A DNA stretch of 64,000 nucleotides from Deltaproteobacteria bacterium (GTDB lineage Bacteria; Desulfobacterota; Desulfobacteria; Desulfobacterales; UBA5852). This document shows positions 36,321 through 44,960 of this stretch, one piece after another. The stretch is taken from positions 1-64,000 of the forward strand of contig JAHLLS010000026.1 in NCBI GenBank assembly GCA_020444045.1, written 5' to 3'. The translations under genes were made by a program, and so were the position numbers. Position 1 is the first letter of the stretch, and each line of letters begins with the position of its first letter. The notes under the pieces were generated by a model. That model had not been told where the DNA came from. It saw nothing but the letters and a program-made list of their open reading frames with translations, and searched no databases.

Positions 36321-36743
36321 TCACATTTCGTGGGAAACGTCTTTTTGGATGGCCAGATAGTGGCGGATTTCGCCCAGGGCATTGCGGATGGGCGCGATCT
36401 TCCATTCCATCATAAATTCGGAACCGTCTTTGCGGTAGTTGACCGCGCGTCCATGAAAAACGCGGCCTGCTTCAACATCGCGGCTGAGGCGTTCCAGTAC
36501 GGCGGGGTCCGTTTTAGCGCCCTGCAGGATGACGGGCGATTTCATGAGAATTTCCTGGGGGCCGTAACCGGTCATCTGGCAAAAAGCGGGATTGACATAG
36601 AGAATCGGATAGCCGGGCGAAGCTTCCGTAATCATGATACCGCTGAACGACAGCTCCATGGAGGATTGCAGCAGCATCTTCATGATTTCCAGAAAATTCT
36701 TGTCGTGATCGAAAATCTTGAAGAAGTCGGATGATGACGTCAT
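36321..36743 (-). CDS. Single PAS domain protein, LOV-like without the photoactive cysteine
   Basis: From the ATG at 36743 (GGAAGG upstream) the product is 140 residues, nearly all one PAS domain. It follows the LOV pattern closely: GIMITEASPGYPILYVNPAF, MTGYGPQEIL, ILQGAKTDPAV, VNYRKDGSEFMMEWKIAPIRN and HYLAIQKDVS. The LOV hallmark GRNCRFLQG is replaced by MKSPVILQG, so the adduct-forming cysteine is a proline. It may still bind flavin or another ligand but should not make the usual photoadduct. There is no output domain, so it probably acts through a partner. Confidence 0.8.
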   Translation of the reverse strand: MTSSSDFFKIFDHDKNFLEIMKMLLQSSMELSFSGIMITEASPGYPILYVNPAFCQMTGYGPQEILMKSPVILQGAKTDPAVLERLSRDVEAGRVFHGRAVNYRKDGSEFMMEWKIAPIRNALGEIRHYLAIQKDVSHEM

Positions 36744-36894
36744 CGGGTTTCCTTCCATTCGTGCGGGGATCCGTCTCGTTGATCAGATCAAGCGATAACG
36801 GAAAGGTGTCACGGCCGGTGCGGTGAAATTGCGGCCTGACACAGGGCGATGAACACCCTATGCCAAGCCGCAAGGGCCGCACGTGCTATGTTTT

Positions 36895-37233
36895 TCAGGC
36901 GCAGTTGAGAATCATGCTGTCATTGGGAACGAACGTTTTATGGGCCAATCCGGTGTCCTTGACGACGTATCCGGGCATGGCAATACCGGATTCGAACTGG
37001 GCATAGTTCACAAATGTCCTGCCATCGATGCGGACTTTCATGCCGGGAACGGCCTGTTTCAGGGGGACCACAGCAAACGTATCGCGATACTTTTGCTGGA
37101 TATCCTGATAGCCAAGCATTTCCGCCTGTTTTCCAATGTTCACCTCGACATAAAACCGAGATCCTTCGGCGATGTCGTTTTTATAGTGTTCACCGATTTT
37201 TTCGATGACATCATCTAACGGTTTCCGATTCAT
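36895..37233 (-). CDS. Hypothetical protein, 112 residues
   Basis: The ATG at 37233 has AGGAG six bases upstream, which supports a real gene. The product is soluble, with a helical N-terminus (DDVIEKIGEHYKND), a beta-rich middle (RFYVEVNIGKQAEML and GMKVRIDGRTFVNY) and one cysteine at the second-last residue. It lies about 150 bases upstream of the PAS gene on the same strand. No family is recognised. Confidence 0.6.
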   Translation of the reverse strand: MNRKPLDDVIEKIGEHYKNDIAEGSRFYVEVNIGKQAEMLGYQDIQQKYRDTFAVVPLKQAVPGMKVRIDGRTFVNYAQFESGIAMPGYVVKDTGLAHKTFVPNDSMILNCA

Positions 37234-37514
37234 GTGCAACTCCTTCTACCTTTTCCGCGTAGGTCTCCACTGTCATTGGGTCGAACCGGGTAACACACAG
37301 ACAGCCGCATGCATGCAGCGGCACTACATTACATCTAAGCATACCCGTCGCGTTGTCAATCGCCTTCGTTGTCACTGAAGGAGGCAGGGGGCGGTCCTCT
37401 TCGACCAATTGGAAAGTGTGCTGGCCCCTTCTTCGGTTGACGTGCCCTCCTGCGTTTTCTATATCAATCGCATTTCGGGGCAACTCTCCCTACCGCTAAT
37501 CCGGATAAGGTCCA

Positions 37515-38000
37515 ATGCATCTCGGTCGATTGCAGAAAATTTTCGGTGTCGGACCACTGGGCGCCGTGATCAGCTTCGGGTTGCTGGCCGTCGCCGCCGG
37601 GATCGATCGTTTTATCGGCTTCGGGGCCATCACCCGACATACTACCGCAGCTCATTTGGCCGGAGGCCTGCTGGTTGCCCTGGGCCTGGGGCTTCACGGA
37701 TGGTCCTTTCTGACCCTGCGTGCCTGGTGGGGGCAGAGCCGGCTTTGCACCCACGGTCCATTTCGATACGTTCGTCATCCCATGTACGCCGCCTGGATCA
37801 GCCTCATTGCCCCCGGCGCCGTTTTGATCCTGAACCGCTGGATCTACTGGGTCTGGCTGCTGGCGCTGCATGTCATCTGGCACGTCCTCGTCCGTAAGGA
37901 AGAAACGACCATGTCCCATCTCTTTGGCGACACCTATCGCACCTATGCGGCGCGAACCGGACGATTCCTGCCACGATGGCCCCATCGGACGGAAAACTGA
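37515..38000 (+). CDS. Isoprenylcysteine carboxyl methyltransferase-like membrane methyltransferase
   Basis: The product is 161 residues with four or five membrane helices. The C-terminal half has the ICMT/PEMT pattern: LCTHGPFRYVRHPMYAAW, then KEETTMSHLFGDTYRTYAARTGRFLP. This is the SAM-binding region of small integral-membrane methyltransferases. Substrate is unknown. A class III aminotransferase follows 41 bases downstream and may be co-transcribed. Confidence 0.85.
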   Translation: MHLGRLQKIFGVGPLGAVISFGLLAVAAGIDRFIGFGAITRHTTAAHLAGGLLVALGLGLHGWSFLTLRAWWGQSRLCTHGPFRYVRHPMYAAWISLIAPGAVLILNRWIYWVWLLALHVIWHVLVRKEETTMSHLFGDTYRTYAARTGRFLPRWPHRTEN

Positions 38001-38041
38001 CGCCGGGTCCTGCCGGCCACCCGACCTGAACGGAGAAAATT

Positions 38042-39226
38042 ATGGAAAACGTGATCTGGCTCTCCGGCCACGAACGCCTCGTCGACGACATCGTGCGGGC
38101 TGAAAACTGCTCCCTGTTTGATTCAGCCGGAAAGCGCTATGTCGACCTGGAGTCCGGTGTCTGGTGCACGCCCATCGGCCACGGACACCCCGATATCCTG
38201 CGCGTGATGGGCGAGCAGGCTTCGCGGATCGCCCACACCGGGTTTTGTTATGCCTGCCCCGAGGTGGCGGCGGCCGCCGAGGCGATTCTGGCCCTGCACG
38301 AAATGGCAGGCGGCAAATGCGTGTTCCTGTGTTCGGGCAGTGAGGCGGTCGAATACGGGGTCCGTGTGGCTCAGGCTGTCAGCGCGCGGCCCATGCTGAT
38401 GACCATGAGCGACTCCTATTTCGGGGCCTACGGATCGGCCTACCGGAAGGAGGCCGACGCGTGGTTCTGTTTCGACTGGGCGGGTTGTACCCGCTGCCGC
38501 CAACCGGACGGTTGCAGCGAGGCCTGCGAGCGCTGGGCGGCGGTGCCCTTCGAGACAATCGGCGGATTTCTCTTTGAACCCGGCAGCTCTTCCGGCCTGG
38601 TCCGGTTTCCCCCCGATAACCTCATTCGAAGCATCGTTGCCAAGGTCAAGGCCAACCAGGGGTTACTGCTTGTCAACGAGGTCACCACCGGCGTGGGGCG
38701 GACCGGTAAATGGTTCGGCTACCAGCATTACGGTTTGTGGCCCGATATCGTCGCCATGGGAAAGGGCATCGGTAACGGCTACCCCGTTAGTGTAACCGCC
38801 ATTGCACCGCAGGTTGCGAAGCGGCTGGAGCGTCATCCCGTGCCCTATGCCCAATCCCACATGAACGATCCCTTGGGGGCGGCGATTGCGCATACTGTCT
38901 TGGCGGTCATCCAGCGGGAGGGGCTGATCGAGCGCAGCCGCGATGTCGCGGCCATGCTGATGGCTGGACTGGAGGGCATCCGGAAGCGTACCGGCGTCAT
39001 CACGGCCCTGCGTGCACGCGGTTTGATGGTGGCCGTCGAGCTGCGGGATGATGACAGGGCCACCCGGACAACCCGAACCCATCGTGTCCTGGCGGAACGC
39101 GGCTATATCCTGGCCCAGCGGCCGGGCCTCAATGTGCTGCGGCTCGATCCCGGTCTTACCATCGAAAGGCTGGATATCGAAGGCTTCCTGGAAACTTTCG
39201 AGGCGGTTCTGACCAACGGGAAATAA
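38042..39226 (+). CDS. Class III aminotransferase with Asp-to-Asn change and Cys-rich insert
   Basis: The product is 394 residues, fold-type I class III. The PLP lysine is in AMGKGIGNGYP, with FLCSGSEAVEYGVRVAQ earlier. Two things are odd. The motif that normally reads DEVxTGxGRTG, where Asp pairs with the PLP ring nitrogen, is NEVTTGVGRTG. A loop near residues 141-161 carries five cysteines (CFDWAGCTRCRQPDGCSEAC), able to bind zinc or an iron-sulfur cluster. Either may give a different reaction from transamination. The gene starts with GGAG seven bases upstream and ends at a strong terminator (39313-39344). Confidence 0.85.
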   Translation: MENVIWLSGHERLVDDIVRAENCSLFDSAGKRYVDLESGVWCTPIGHGHPDILRVMGEQASRIAHTGFCYACPEVAAAAEAILALHEMAGGKCVFLCSGSEAVEYGVRVAQAVSARPMLMTMSDSYFGAYGSAYRKEADAWFCFDWAGCTRCRQPDGCSEACERWAAVPFETIGGFLFEPGSSSGLVRFPPDNLIRSIVAKVKANQGLLLVNEVTTGVGRTGKWFGYQHYGLWPDIVAMGKGIGNGYPVSVTAIAPQVAKRLERHPVPYAQSHMNDPLGAAIAHTVLAVIQREGLIERSRDVAAMLMAGLEGIRKRTGVITALRARGLMVAVELRDDDRATRTTRTHRVLAERGYILAQRPGLNVLRLDPGLTIERLDIEGFLETFEAVLTNGK

Positions 39227-39312
39227 CGTCGCTTACGGTCGGCGCGGCTCTTTGGTCGGGCAGACGGTCTGTTCCGGGTAACGACGGCGGGCGCAGGCGG
39301 TGGTATGGATGC

Positions 39313-39344
39313 AAAAGGCCCGGAGGACATGCCCCGGGCCTTTT
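39313..39344 (+). terminator. Rho-independent terminator after the class III aminotransferase
   Basis: An 11-base stem (AAAAGGCCCGG with CCGGGCCTTTT) with a 10-base loop sits about 90 bases after the stop and ends in T4. Confidence 0.85.
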
Positions 39345-39363
39345 ATCGTGGCTTGACAGGATC

Positions 39364-39385
39364 AAAAAACCCGCTCTGGTCGGGT
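39364..39385 (-). terminator. Short terminator after the 111-residue hypothetical gene
   Basis: On the minus strand ACCCG and CGGGT flank a seven-base loop and run into T5-T6, immediately after the stop codon of the gene at 39387. Confidence 0.65.
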
Positions 39386-39386
39386 G

Positions 39387-39722
39387 TTAGTTTTTCTCGG
39401 TGATGCACGGTACGATGTCGCACTCGAGTTTGTTGACCATATTGATGGACGTGTCGAGGGCGTCGTTGATCTTGAAGAGCTGTATTTTCAATGTTTTGAG
39501 GCTGGCCGGCGTCGATTTGATGGCCGCGTCTCCGGCCAGCCAGGTCTGGAGGCTCGTGGCCTTGTCGCTCAATTCGTTCAGCCGCGTGGCAAACGCCCCC
39601 ACTTCCTGAGCCCATTGCGCACGCTCTTCGGGCGGGAATTCGATGGGACTGCCATTCAATCCGTCCACCAATTTTTCGATACCGTATTCTTTCGGATCGG
39701 CAATGATTTCATATTCCGTCAT
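39387..39722 (-). CDS. Hypothetical helical protein, 111 residues
   Basis: The protein looks like a soluble helical bundle: two long amphipathic helices (ERAQWAQEVGAFATRLNELSDKA and SLKTLKIQLFKINDALDTSINMVNKL). Two cysteines lie near the C-terminus (LECDIVPCITEKN). GGAGG lies just upstream of the ATG and a terminator directly follows the stop, so it is a genuine monocistronic gene. Function is unknown. Confidence 0.7.
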   Translation of the reverse strand: MTEYEIIADPKEYGIEKLVDGLNGSPIEFPPEERAQWAQEVGAFATRLNELSDKATSLQTWLAGDAAIKSTPASLKTLKIQLFKINDALDTSINMVNKLECDIVPCITEKN

Positions 39723-39906
39723 TGTTTTACCTCCCTCCTATCCGTTGCAGGAATTGTTCGCGATTTTGTTACGATGATAGGGTAACATTAACACATGTTC
39801 AGGCGACTGTCATGGGTTCCCCGGATGAATTTTCGTGGGACGAAGTTTGTTAATGAGGGGAAATTCAGGAGAATTTTTATGCCGTTTCCCTCAAATGAAG
39901 CGTTGG

Positions 39907-41040
39907 TTATTCAACCGGTTCCCTGCCGGTCTCGCTTTCCGAACTTGGTGGTTCATTTTTCAGCAGCGGTCGGCTGAATGAAGGGCCGGTTTCCGGCAGA
40001 ATGTCCTTGAAGGCGATGCCGTAGATATCCCAGACGGTGGTAAACAGGGCCGCCACGATGGGACCGATGATGAATCCGACAAATCCAAACATCATAATAC
40101 CGCCTAACGTGCCAAAAAAAATTAGTAATTCATGCATCTGGGTATCCTTGCCCACCAGCCGGGGGCGCAGGAAATTATCCAGGCTGCCCACCACCACCCC
40201 GCAGAAGACCGCCAGGCCGATGGCCTGGGGCCAATGACCGCTGGCGCCTAAAATACCGGCGGCCGGGATCCAGACCAGGGCTGTTCCGATGCCCGGCAAA
40301 ACCGAGAGCAGGACCATGATGACGCCCCAGAACACCGCGCTGGGGATGCCCGCCACCATAAAAGCCAGTCCGGCCAGACCGCCTTGCAGAATCCCGATGA
40401 CCGCCGTTCCTTTCAGCGTGGCCCGGGCCACCGAGGTGAAACGGTCCAGCATGCGATGTTCGTCATCATCTTCCAGGGGCAAATAGTAGAGTATTTTTTG
40501 GATGAGTTGGTCGCCGTCCATCAGGAAAAAGAACATGGTGTAGAGCATGACCAGGGTCATGAACAGGAAATTCACGGTGCCCAAGGTCGCCGCTTGCAGG
40601 TTTTCAATGAGAAACCGGCTGATCTTTCCTACCATCTCACCGGCTTTTTGGAATATCAGGTCCCGGTAGGGCAAGACTTGGTCATAGAACGGCAGGGCTT
40701 CCAGTTTGGAGAGAAGGGTGGTCGGAGAGGCGATTTGCTCCTGGACCCAGGGTTTTACAGATTCACCGACTTTGATGGCCTGGGTGGTGACAATCCCCAT
40801 CAGTCCGGCCAGTGGCAGCAGGATGAACAGGGTGATCAGCAGCAGTGTCGTCAGCGACGCCAGGGTGCGGCGACCGCCATACCAGCTGACAAATCGCCGG
40901 TAAAGAGGGCTGACCAGGGCGCTGAAGAGGCCGGCCAGGAAGATCGCCATCAAAAAGGCCTTGATCATGGATAAAAAAACGGCGGAAATGAAAAATAACA
41001 CGAGGAGCAGGACGGTTTTATTCAGGGTGCTGCGTTGCAT
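39907..41040 (-). CDS. AI-2E family transporter (PerM/YdiK-like)
   Basis: The start at 41040 gives 377 residues; the open frame reaching 41169 has a non-conserved extension. The AI-2E family pattern is clear: paired N-terminal helices, a long amphipathic region (KPWVQEQIASPTTLL), then LSVLPGIGTALVWIPAAG, SLDNFLRPRLVGKDTQMHELLIFFGTLGG and FGFVGFIIGPIVAALF. Members include Na+/H+ antiporters and exporters of small signals; the substrate here is unknown. It stands alone. Confidence 0.9.
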   Translation of the reverse strand: MQRSTLNKTVLLLVLFFISAVFLSMIKAFLMAIFLAGLFSALVSPLYRRFVSWYGGRRTLASLTTLLLITLFILLPLAGLMGIVTTQAIKVGESVKPWVQEQIASPTTLLSKLEALPFYDQVLPYRDLIFQKAGEMVGKISRFLIENLQAATLGTVNFLFMTLVMLYTMFFFLMDGDQLIQKILYYLPLEDDDEHRMLDRFTSVARATLKGTAVIGILQGGLAGLAFMVAGIPSAVFWGVIMVLLSVLPGIGTALVWIPAAGILGASGHWPQAIGLAVFCGVVVGSLDNFLRPRLVGKDTQMHELLIFFGTLGGIMMFGFVGFIIGPIVAALFTTVWDIYGIAFKDILPETGPSFSRPLLKNEPPSSESETGREPVE

Positions 41041-41386
41041 CGTGTGAAATCCTTCATGGGGTTTCAGGATAAGGATATACACCGGAGGTGCTGTCTGGAA
41101 CGCATCGCATTCCATGGGCGTGATACGGAACCGTTTCGATTCCTGTTGCTGGATGCCAAGGTTGCCCAAGCCGACAGGATGCGATAATAACAGTAAAACC
41201 GAAAAATTGAAATGGGAGTGGGAGTCAGGGGATCGGGCGTTAAGGCCGGAGAAGTGATAGCGGCCATTTGATGGGTGTCTTAGGTCCAGCGCTTTTTTGA
41301 CCTAAACAATCCCTTTTTGTTGATCCAAGCTATTTTTCGACACCGTCCAATCTTGATGAACGTACAATATTTGGAACCCATTTGTG
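41041..41386. other. Divergent intergenic region
   Basis: No gene is supported. A small inverted repeat TTAGGTC (41280-41286) with GACCTAA (41299-41305) is the only clear structure and could be an operator for either flanking gene. Confidence 0.4.
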
Positions 41387-41962
41387 ATGCTCGCGCGCCA
41401 AAAAGCCATAGCGATTCTTACCAAGTGCGGCCAAGGGGCACAATGGACAAAGCACTGTTTTGCCGTCGCGGATGCGGCGGTAAGGGTTGGCTTGTCCCTT
41501 GAACCGCACCGTTCGGTCGACTGTGCTTTTCTCTGGTCAGCGGCGTTGTTGCACGACATCGGTCGACACGTAACACAAGACCCGGTTCTTCATGGTGTCG
41601 AGGGCTACAAATTCTTATCGGCACGGGGTCATCACAAGGAGGCCCGCATCTGTGCGTCACACATCCTTTTCGGCCTCAAGGCGGAAGAGGCGGTCCAGTT
41701 CGGTCTGCCCGCGCGGGATTTCGTGCCTCGCACCATCGAGGAACAGGTGGTGACGCTTGTGGATTTTCTCATCGAGTTCGACCAACCAACCACGCTGGAA
41801 CGGAGATTCTCGTCGCTGCGCAGGCGAAATGCAGACAACCCCTATTTCTTGGAGAGGCTTGACCGCGCCTTCGGGTCCGCAACGTCCTTCTCGGAGCAGA
41901 TCGAACAGGACATTGGGGGCTCGGTGGAGCGCATTGTCGCATTGCAGGATCAGCCTTCCTAA
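41387..41962 (+). CDS. HD domain phosphohydrolase
   Basis: The start is the ATG at 41387 (an adjacent GTG at 41384 is in frame). The product is 191 residues. The metal-binding histidine-aspartate pair lies in AALLHDIGRHVT, with an upstream HCFAVADAA histidine and a later EARICASHI region. The fold resembles small HD hydrolases acting on nucleotides or phosphates. Its stop is directly followed by the ATG of the CBM9-like gene, so the two are coupled. Confidence 0.8.
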   Translation: MLARQKAIAILTKCGQGAQWTKHCFAVADAAVRVGLSLEPHRSVDCAFLWSAALLHDIGRHVTQDPVLHGVEGYKFLSARGHHKEARICASHILFGLKAEEAVQFGLPARDFVPRTIEEQVVTLVDFLIEFDQPTTLERRFSSLRRRNADNPYFLERLDRAFGSATSFSEQIEQDIGGSVERIVALQDQPS

Positions 41963-42697
41963 ATGACCAAATCCACGCCATTTAGCTATTTGGTGCTTCC
42001 CGCCAACCCGCGCCCCGGTCTTCGGGACCGCTGGGAGGGGGCGTCCTGGCGTCACGTGCCGACATTGCCCATTGCACATTTCCGGCCGGAAAGCAGCTGC
42101 CACCGGCCGCGTACCCGTGTCAAACTGGTGGCGGACGATCAGGGGCTTTACGGCCTGTTCCGGGTCGAGGACCGCTTCGTTCGTTGCGTGCACACCGGTT
42201 TCCAGTCGGCGGTCTATAAAGACAGCTGCGTGGAATTCTTTGTTCAACCCCGCCCCGATCGGGGGTACTTCAACTTTGAATTCAATTGTGGCGGAGCAAT
42301 TCTGGCCTCCTACATCACGGACGCCACCCGCACGGCGGACGGGTTCAAAGCATTTGAACGCCTGTCGCCGGAAGAGGGCGCCCGTATCGCGGTGTGGGCC
42401 TCGCTGCCGACGGTGGTGTCGCCGGAGATCACCGAGAAAACCACCTGGTTTCTCGCATTTCAGATCCCTCTGGATCTATTGTCCCAATATGTCGGCACGC
42501 TTCATCTGGTGGAAGGCTCGCTATGGCGCGCCAATTTCTTTAAATGCGGCGATGAAACGTCTCATCCCCATTGGGCGGCCTGGCATCCGGTGGATGCTTT
42601 GAATTTTCATTTACCCCATTGTTTTGGACAGTTGATGTTCGTCAGGGATAGCGGTCCGCTCGTCAAGAAGCCGCGTGCTGTGAAACGGGGAGATTAA
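41963..42697 (+). CDS. CBM9-like (DOMON-type) carbohydrate-binding domain protein
   Basis: The product is 244 residues with no signal peptide. The CBM9-2 pattern is visible in DDQGLYGLFRVEDRFVRC, YKDSCVEFFVQPRP, YFNFEFNCGGAILASYITD and NFFKCGDETSHPHWAAWHPV. Such domains in bacteria are mostly exported and bind sugars or haem; here a cytosolic location is unusual. It is translated right after the HD hydrolase gene. Function is unknown. Confidence 0.78.
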   Translation: MTKSTPFSYLVLPANPRPGLRDRWEGASWRHVPTLPIAHFRPESSCHRPRTRVKLVADDQGLYGLFRVEDRFVRCVHTGFQSAVYKDSCVEFFVQPRPDRGYFNFEFNCGGAILASYITDATRTADGFKAFERLSPEEGARIAVWASLPTVVSPEITEKTTWFLAFQIPLDLLSQYVGTLHLVEGSLWRANFFKCGDETSHPHWAAWHPVDALNFHLPHCFGQLMFVRDSGPLVKKPRAVKRGD

Positions 42698-42720
42698 GAC
42701 AGCGACGGAAGATTTTTGTC

Positions 42721-42810
42721 CGTCATTCTCTGGCTTGACCAGAGAATCCAGCGGGCGCTGCCGTCGTTCAATTCCAGCTTCCAGGACTCCCGCCTGTGCC
42801 GGAGTGACGT
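42721..42810. repeat. CGTCAT...TGACG dispersed palindromic repeat
   Basis: The unit starts CGTCATTCTCTGG and ends GGAGTGACG. Two hairpins are inside: ATTCTCTGG/CCAGAGAAT (42725-42747) and CTCCCGCC near 42787 with GCCGGAG near 42800. It shares design and ends with the repeats at 18931-19117. Confidence 0.65.
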
Positions 42811-42869
42811 CAAAAAACGATACAAAAATAGAAACAGCTATTTAAACTGTATATCCCGTATTTGTTGGT

Positions 42870-44726
42870 TTGGCTAACAGATCTTCTTTCAAGCGGAGCT
42901 TGGACCCATTGACATCTCTGACACCTCACCACGTCCTGCAGAAATTCTTCGGATACGATACCTTTCGTGAACACCAGGAAGAGGTGATCACCCAGTTGCT
43001 GGCCGGAGCGGATGCCTTTGTCCTGATGCCCACCGGCAGCGGAAAATCGCTGTGCTATCAGATTCCATCGGTGCTTCGGGACGGGGTGGGGGTGGTTATA
43101 TCGCCGTTGATCGCCCTGATGCACGATCAGGTCACGGCCCTGCGTGAAAACGGGATTCGGGCCGACTATCTGAATTCAAGCCTGACGGCGCAGGAGGCCG
43201 GGCAGGTCCAGGGCCGGGTGCGATCTGCTGAAACGGAAATCCTCTACGTGGCGCCGGAACGGCTCTTGACGCCGAGCTGTCAACGGCTGCTGACCGATAC
43301 CCGCGTTGCGCTGTTTGCCATCGATGAAGCCCACTGCGTATCCCAGTGGGGGCATGATTTCAGGCCGGAATATCTCAAGATCGCGGACGTGACGCGCCGG
43401 CATCCAGGCGTGCCCCGTATTGCCCTGACGGCCACGGCCGATGATGTTACGCGCAAGGAAATTCTCGCTAAACTGGAGTTGACGTCCGCCCTGCAATTTA
43501 TTTCCAGTTTCGATCGGCCGAACATCTGTTACCGCGTTCAACTGAAGGACAACGGCAAGCGCCAGTTGCTGGGGTTCATAAGGGACGAACATCCGGGGGA
43601 AACCGGTATCGTCTATTGCCGCAGCCGCAAGCGGGTGGAGGAGATCACGGCCTGGCTGAACCGTGAGGGCATCAATGCCGTGGCCTACCATGCCGGATTG
43701 CCCTCGGAGGAGCGCATGGCCGGACAGCGGCGGTTCGCCCGGGAAGAGGCCCTCGTGGTGGTGGCCACCATTGCCTTCGGATTGGGTATCGACCGCCCGG
43801 ATGTGCGCTTTGTGGTTCATTTCGACGTTCCCATGAGCATGGAGGCCTACTATCAGGAAACCGGCCGGGCCGGTCGTGACGGAGACCCGGCCGATGCCTG
43901 GATGCTCTATTCCCTGGCGGACGTGATTGCCTCCCGGCAGATGCTGATGCGCTCCGAAGGCAACGAGACGTTCAAATTCGTCCAGCAGCGCAAGCTGGAT
44001 GCCCTCCTGGGCTACTGCGAAACCACGGCCTGCCGTCGGCAGGTGCTGCTGCGCTACTTCGGCGAGGAACGGGCGGAACCCTGCGGCAACTGCGGCACTT
44101 GCCGTGATGGTGGGGGCGCCTCCTGGGATGGCACCGTGGCCGCCCAGAAAGCGTTGTCCGCGGTTTTCCGCACCGGGCAGCGGTTTGGGGCCCAGTACCT
44201 GATCAATATCCTGCTTGGCAAGGAAGACGAGCGCATGTGCCGCCTGGGACACCACCGCATCAAGACCTTCGGGGTCGGCCAGGAGCTGTCGGACAAGCAG
44301 TGGCGGTCCGTTTTTCGGCAGCTGATTGCCCTGGGGTTTCTGACGGTCGAAATGGACCGACGGGCCGGTTTTGTTCTGACCGAGAAGAGCTGGCCGGTGC
44401 TGCGGGGGGACGAGGTCGTCCGCTTGCGCGAGGACCCGGTACCGGTGCGCCGCCTTAAGAAAAAGCGCCGGGATGTCGATGTGACGGATATCCCTGCTTC
44501 CGGCCTGTGGGAGCATTTGAGGGCCTTGCGTATGGTGATCGCTCAGGATCTGGGGGTGCCCGCCTATGTGATCTTTCACGACAAAACCCTGAAGGAAATG
44601 GCCATCGAGAGACCCACCACGCGGGAGGCGCTGCTGGGTATTACCGGGGTAGGGGAGAAGAAAGCCGACCGCTATGGCGATCAATTCATAGAGACCATCC
44701 GGAACTGGAAAATCAACGAGACGTGA
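42870..44726 (+). CDS. recQ: ATP-dependent DNA helicase RecQ
   Basis: The product is up to 618 residues. RecQ motifs are in order: FREHQEEVI, LMPTGSGKSLCYQIP, FAIDEAHCVSQWGHDFRPEY, TATA, VYCRSRKR-type, AYHAGL, FGLGIDRPDVRFV and QETGRAGRDG. A four-cysteine zinc site follows (TTACRRQVLLRYF...CGNCGTC), then the RQC winged helix and a C-terminal HRDC domain ending at GVGEKKADRYGDQFI. No ATG fits the start; TTG at 42870 is used, while TTG at 42909, with GGAG ten bases upstream, is equally plausible. It unwinds DNA in recombination repair. Confidence 0.95.
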   Translation: MANRSSFKRSLDPLTSLTPHHVLQKFFGYDTFREHQEEVITQLLAGADAFVLMPTGSGKSLCYQIPSVLRDGVGVVISPLIALMHDQVTALRENGIRADYLNSSLTAQEAGQVQGRVRSAETEILYVAPERLLTPSCQRLLTDTRVALFAIDEAHCVSQWGHDFRPEYLKIADVTRRHPGVPRIALTATADDVTRKEILAKLELTSALQFISSFDRPNICYRVQLKDNGKRQLLGFIRDEHPGETGIVYCRSRKRVEEITAWLNREGINAVAYHAGLPSEERMAGQRRFAREEALVVVATIAFGLGIDRPDVRFVVHFDVPMSMEAYYQETGRAGRDGDPADAWMLYSLADVIASRQMLMRSEGNETFKFVQQRKLDALLGYCETTACRRQVLLRYFGEERAEPCGNCGTCRDGGGASWDGTVAAQKALSAVFRTGQRFGAQYLINILLGKEDERMCRLGHHRIKTFGVGQELSDKQWRSVFRQLIALGFLTVEMDRRAGFVLTEKSWPVLRGDEVVRLREDPVPVRRLKKKRRDVDVTDIPASGLWEHLRALRMVIAQDLGVPAYVIFHDKTLKEMAIERPTTREALLGITGVGEKKADRYGDQFIETIRNWKINET

Positions 44727-44960
44727 TCGATCCATTGGTAATGATTTTGACAGGTGGAAATCCCGTGTGGTAGGTCATTAGCGTTTTCACGAATCGTACC
44801 CGCTCCCCTTTGCCCTGCTTGACGTTTTCCTAACGCGTCGGATTGATCGTAAAATCAAGGTTGTCATCATCACAACCGCGATTACCTTTGAGGACAAGAT
44901 AAATCTTTTTTTCAGGAGTGAACCAGACGCTCCATTCCACCCTGTCCCAAGGAGCCTGCC

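Noticed and set aside
43176..44735. Long antisense open frame (519 codons) opposite recQ
   Set aside because: Composition-driven shadow of a clear recQ gene; its translation has no recognisable motif.
44859..44877. GGTTGT...ACAACC inverted repeat upstream of maeB
   Set aside because: Six-base arms are too short to separate from chance, and no matching site or regulator was found.
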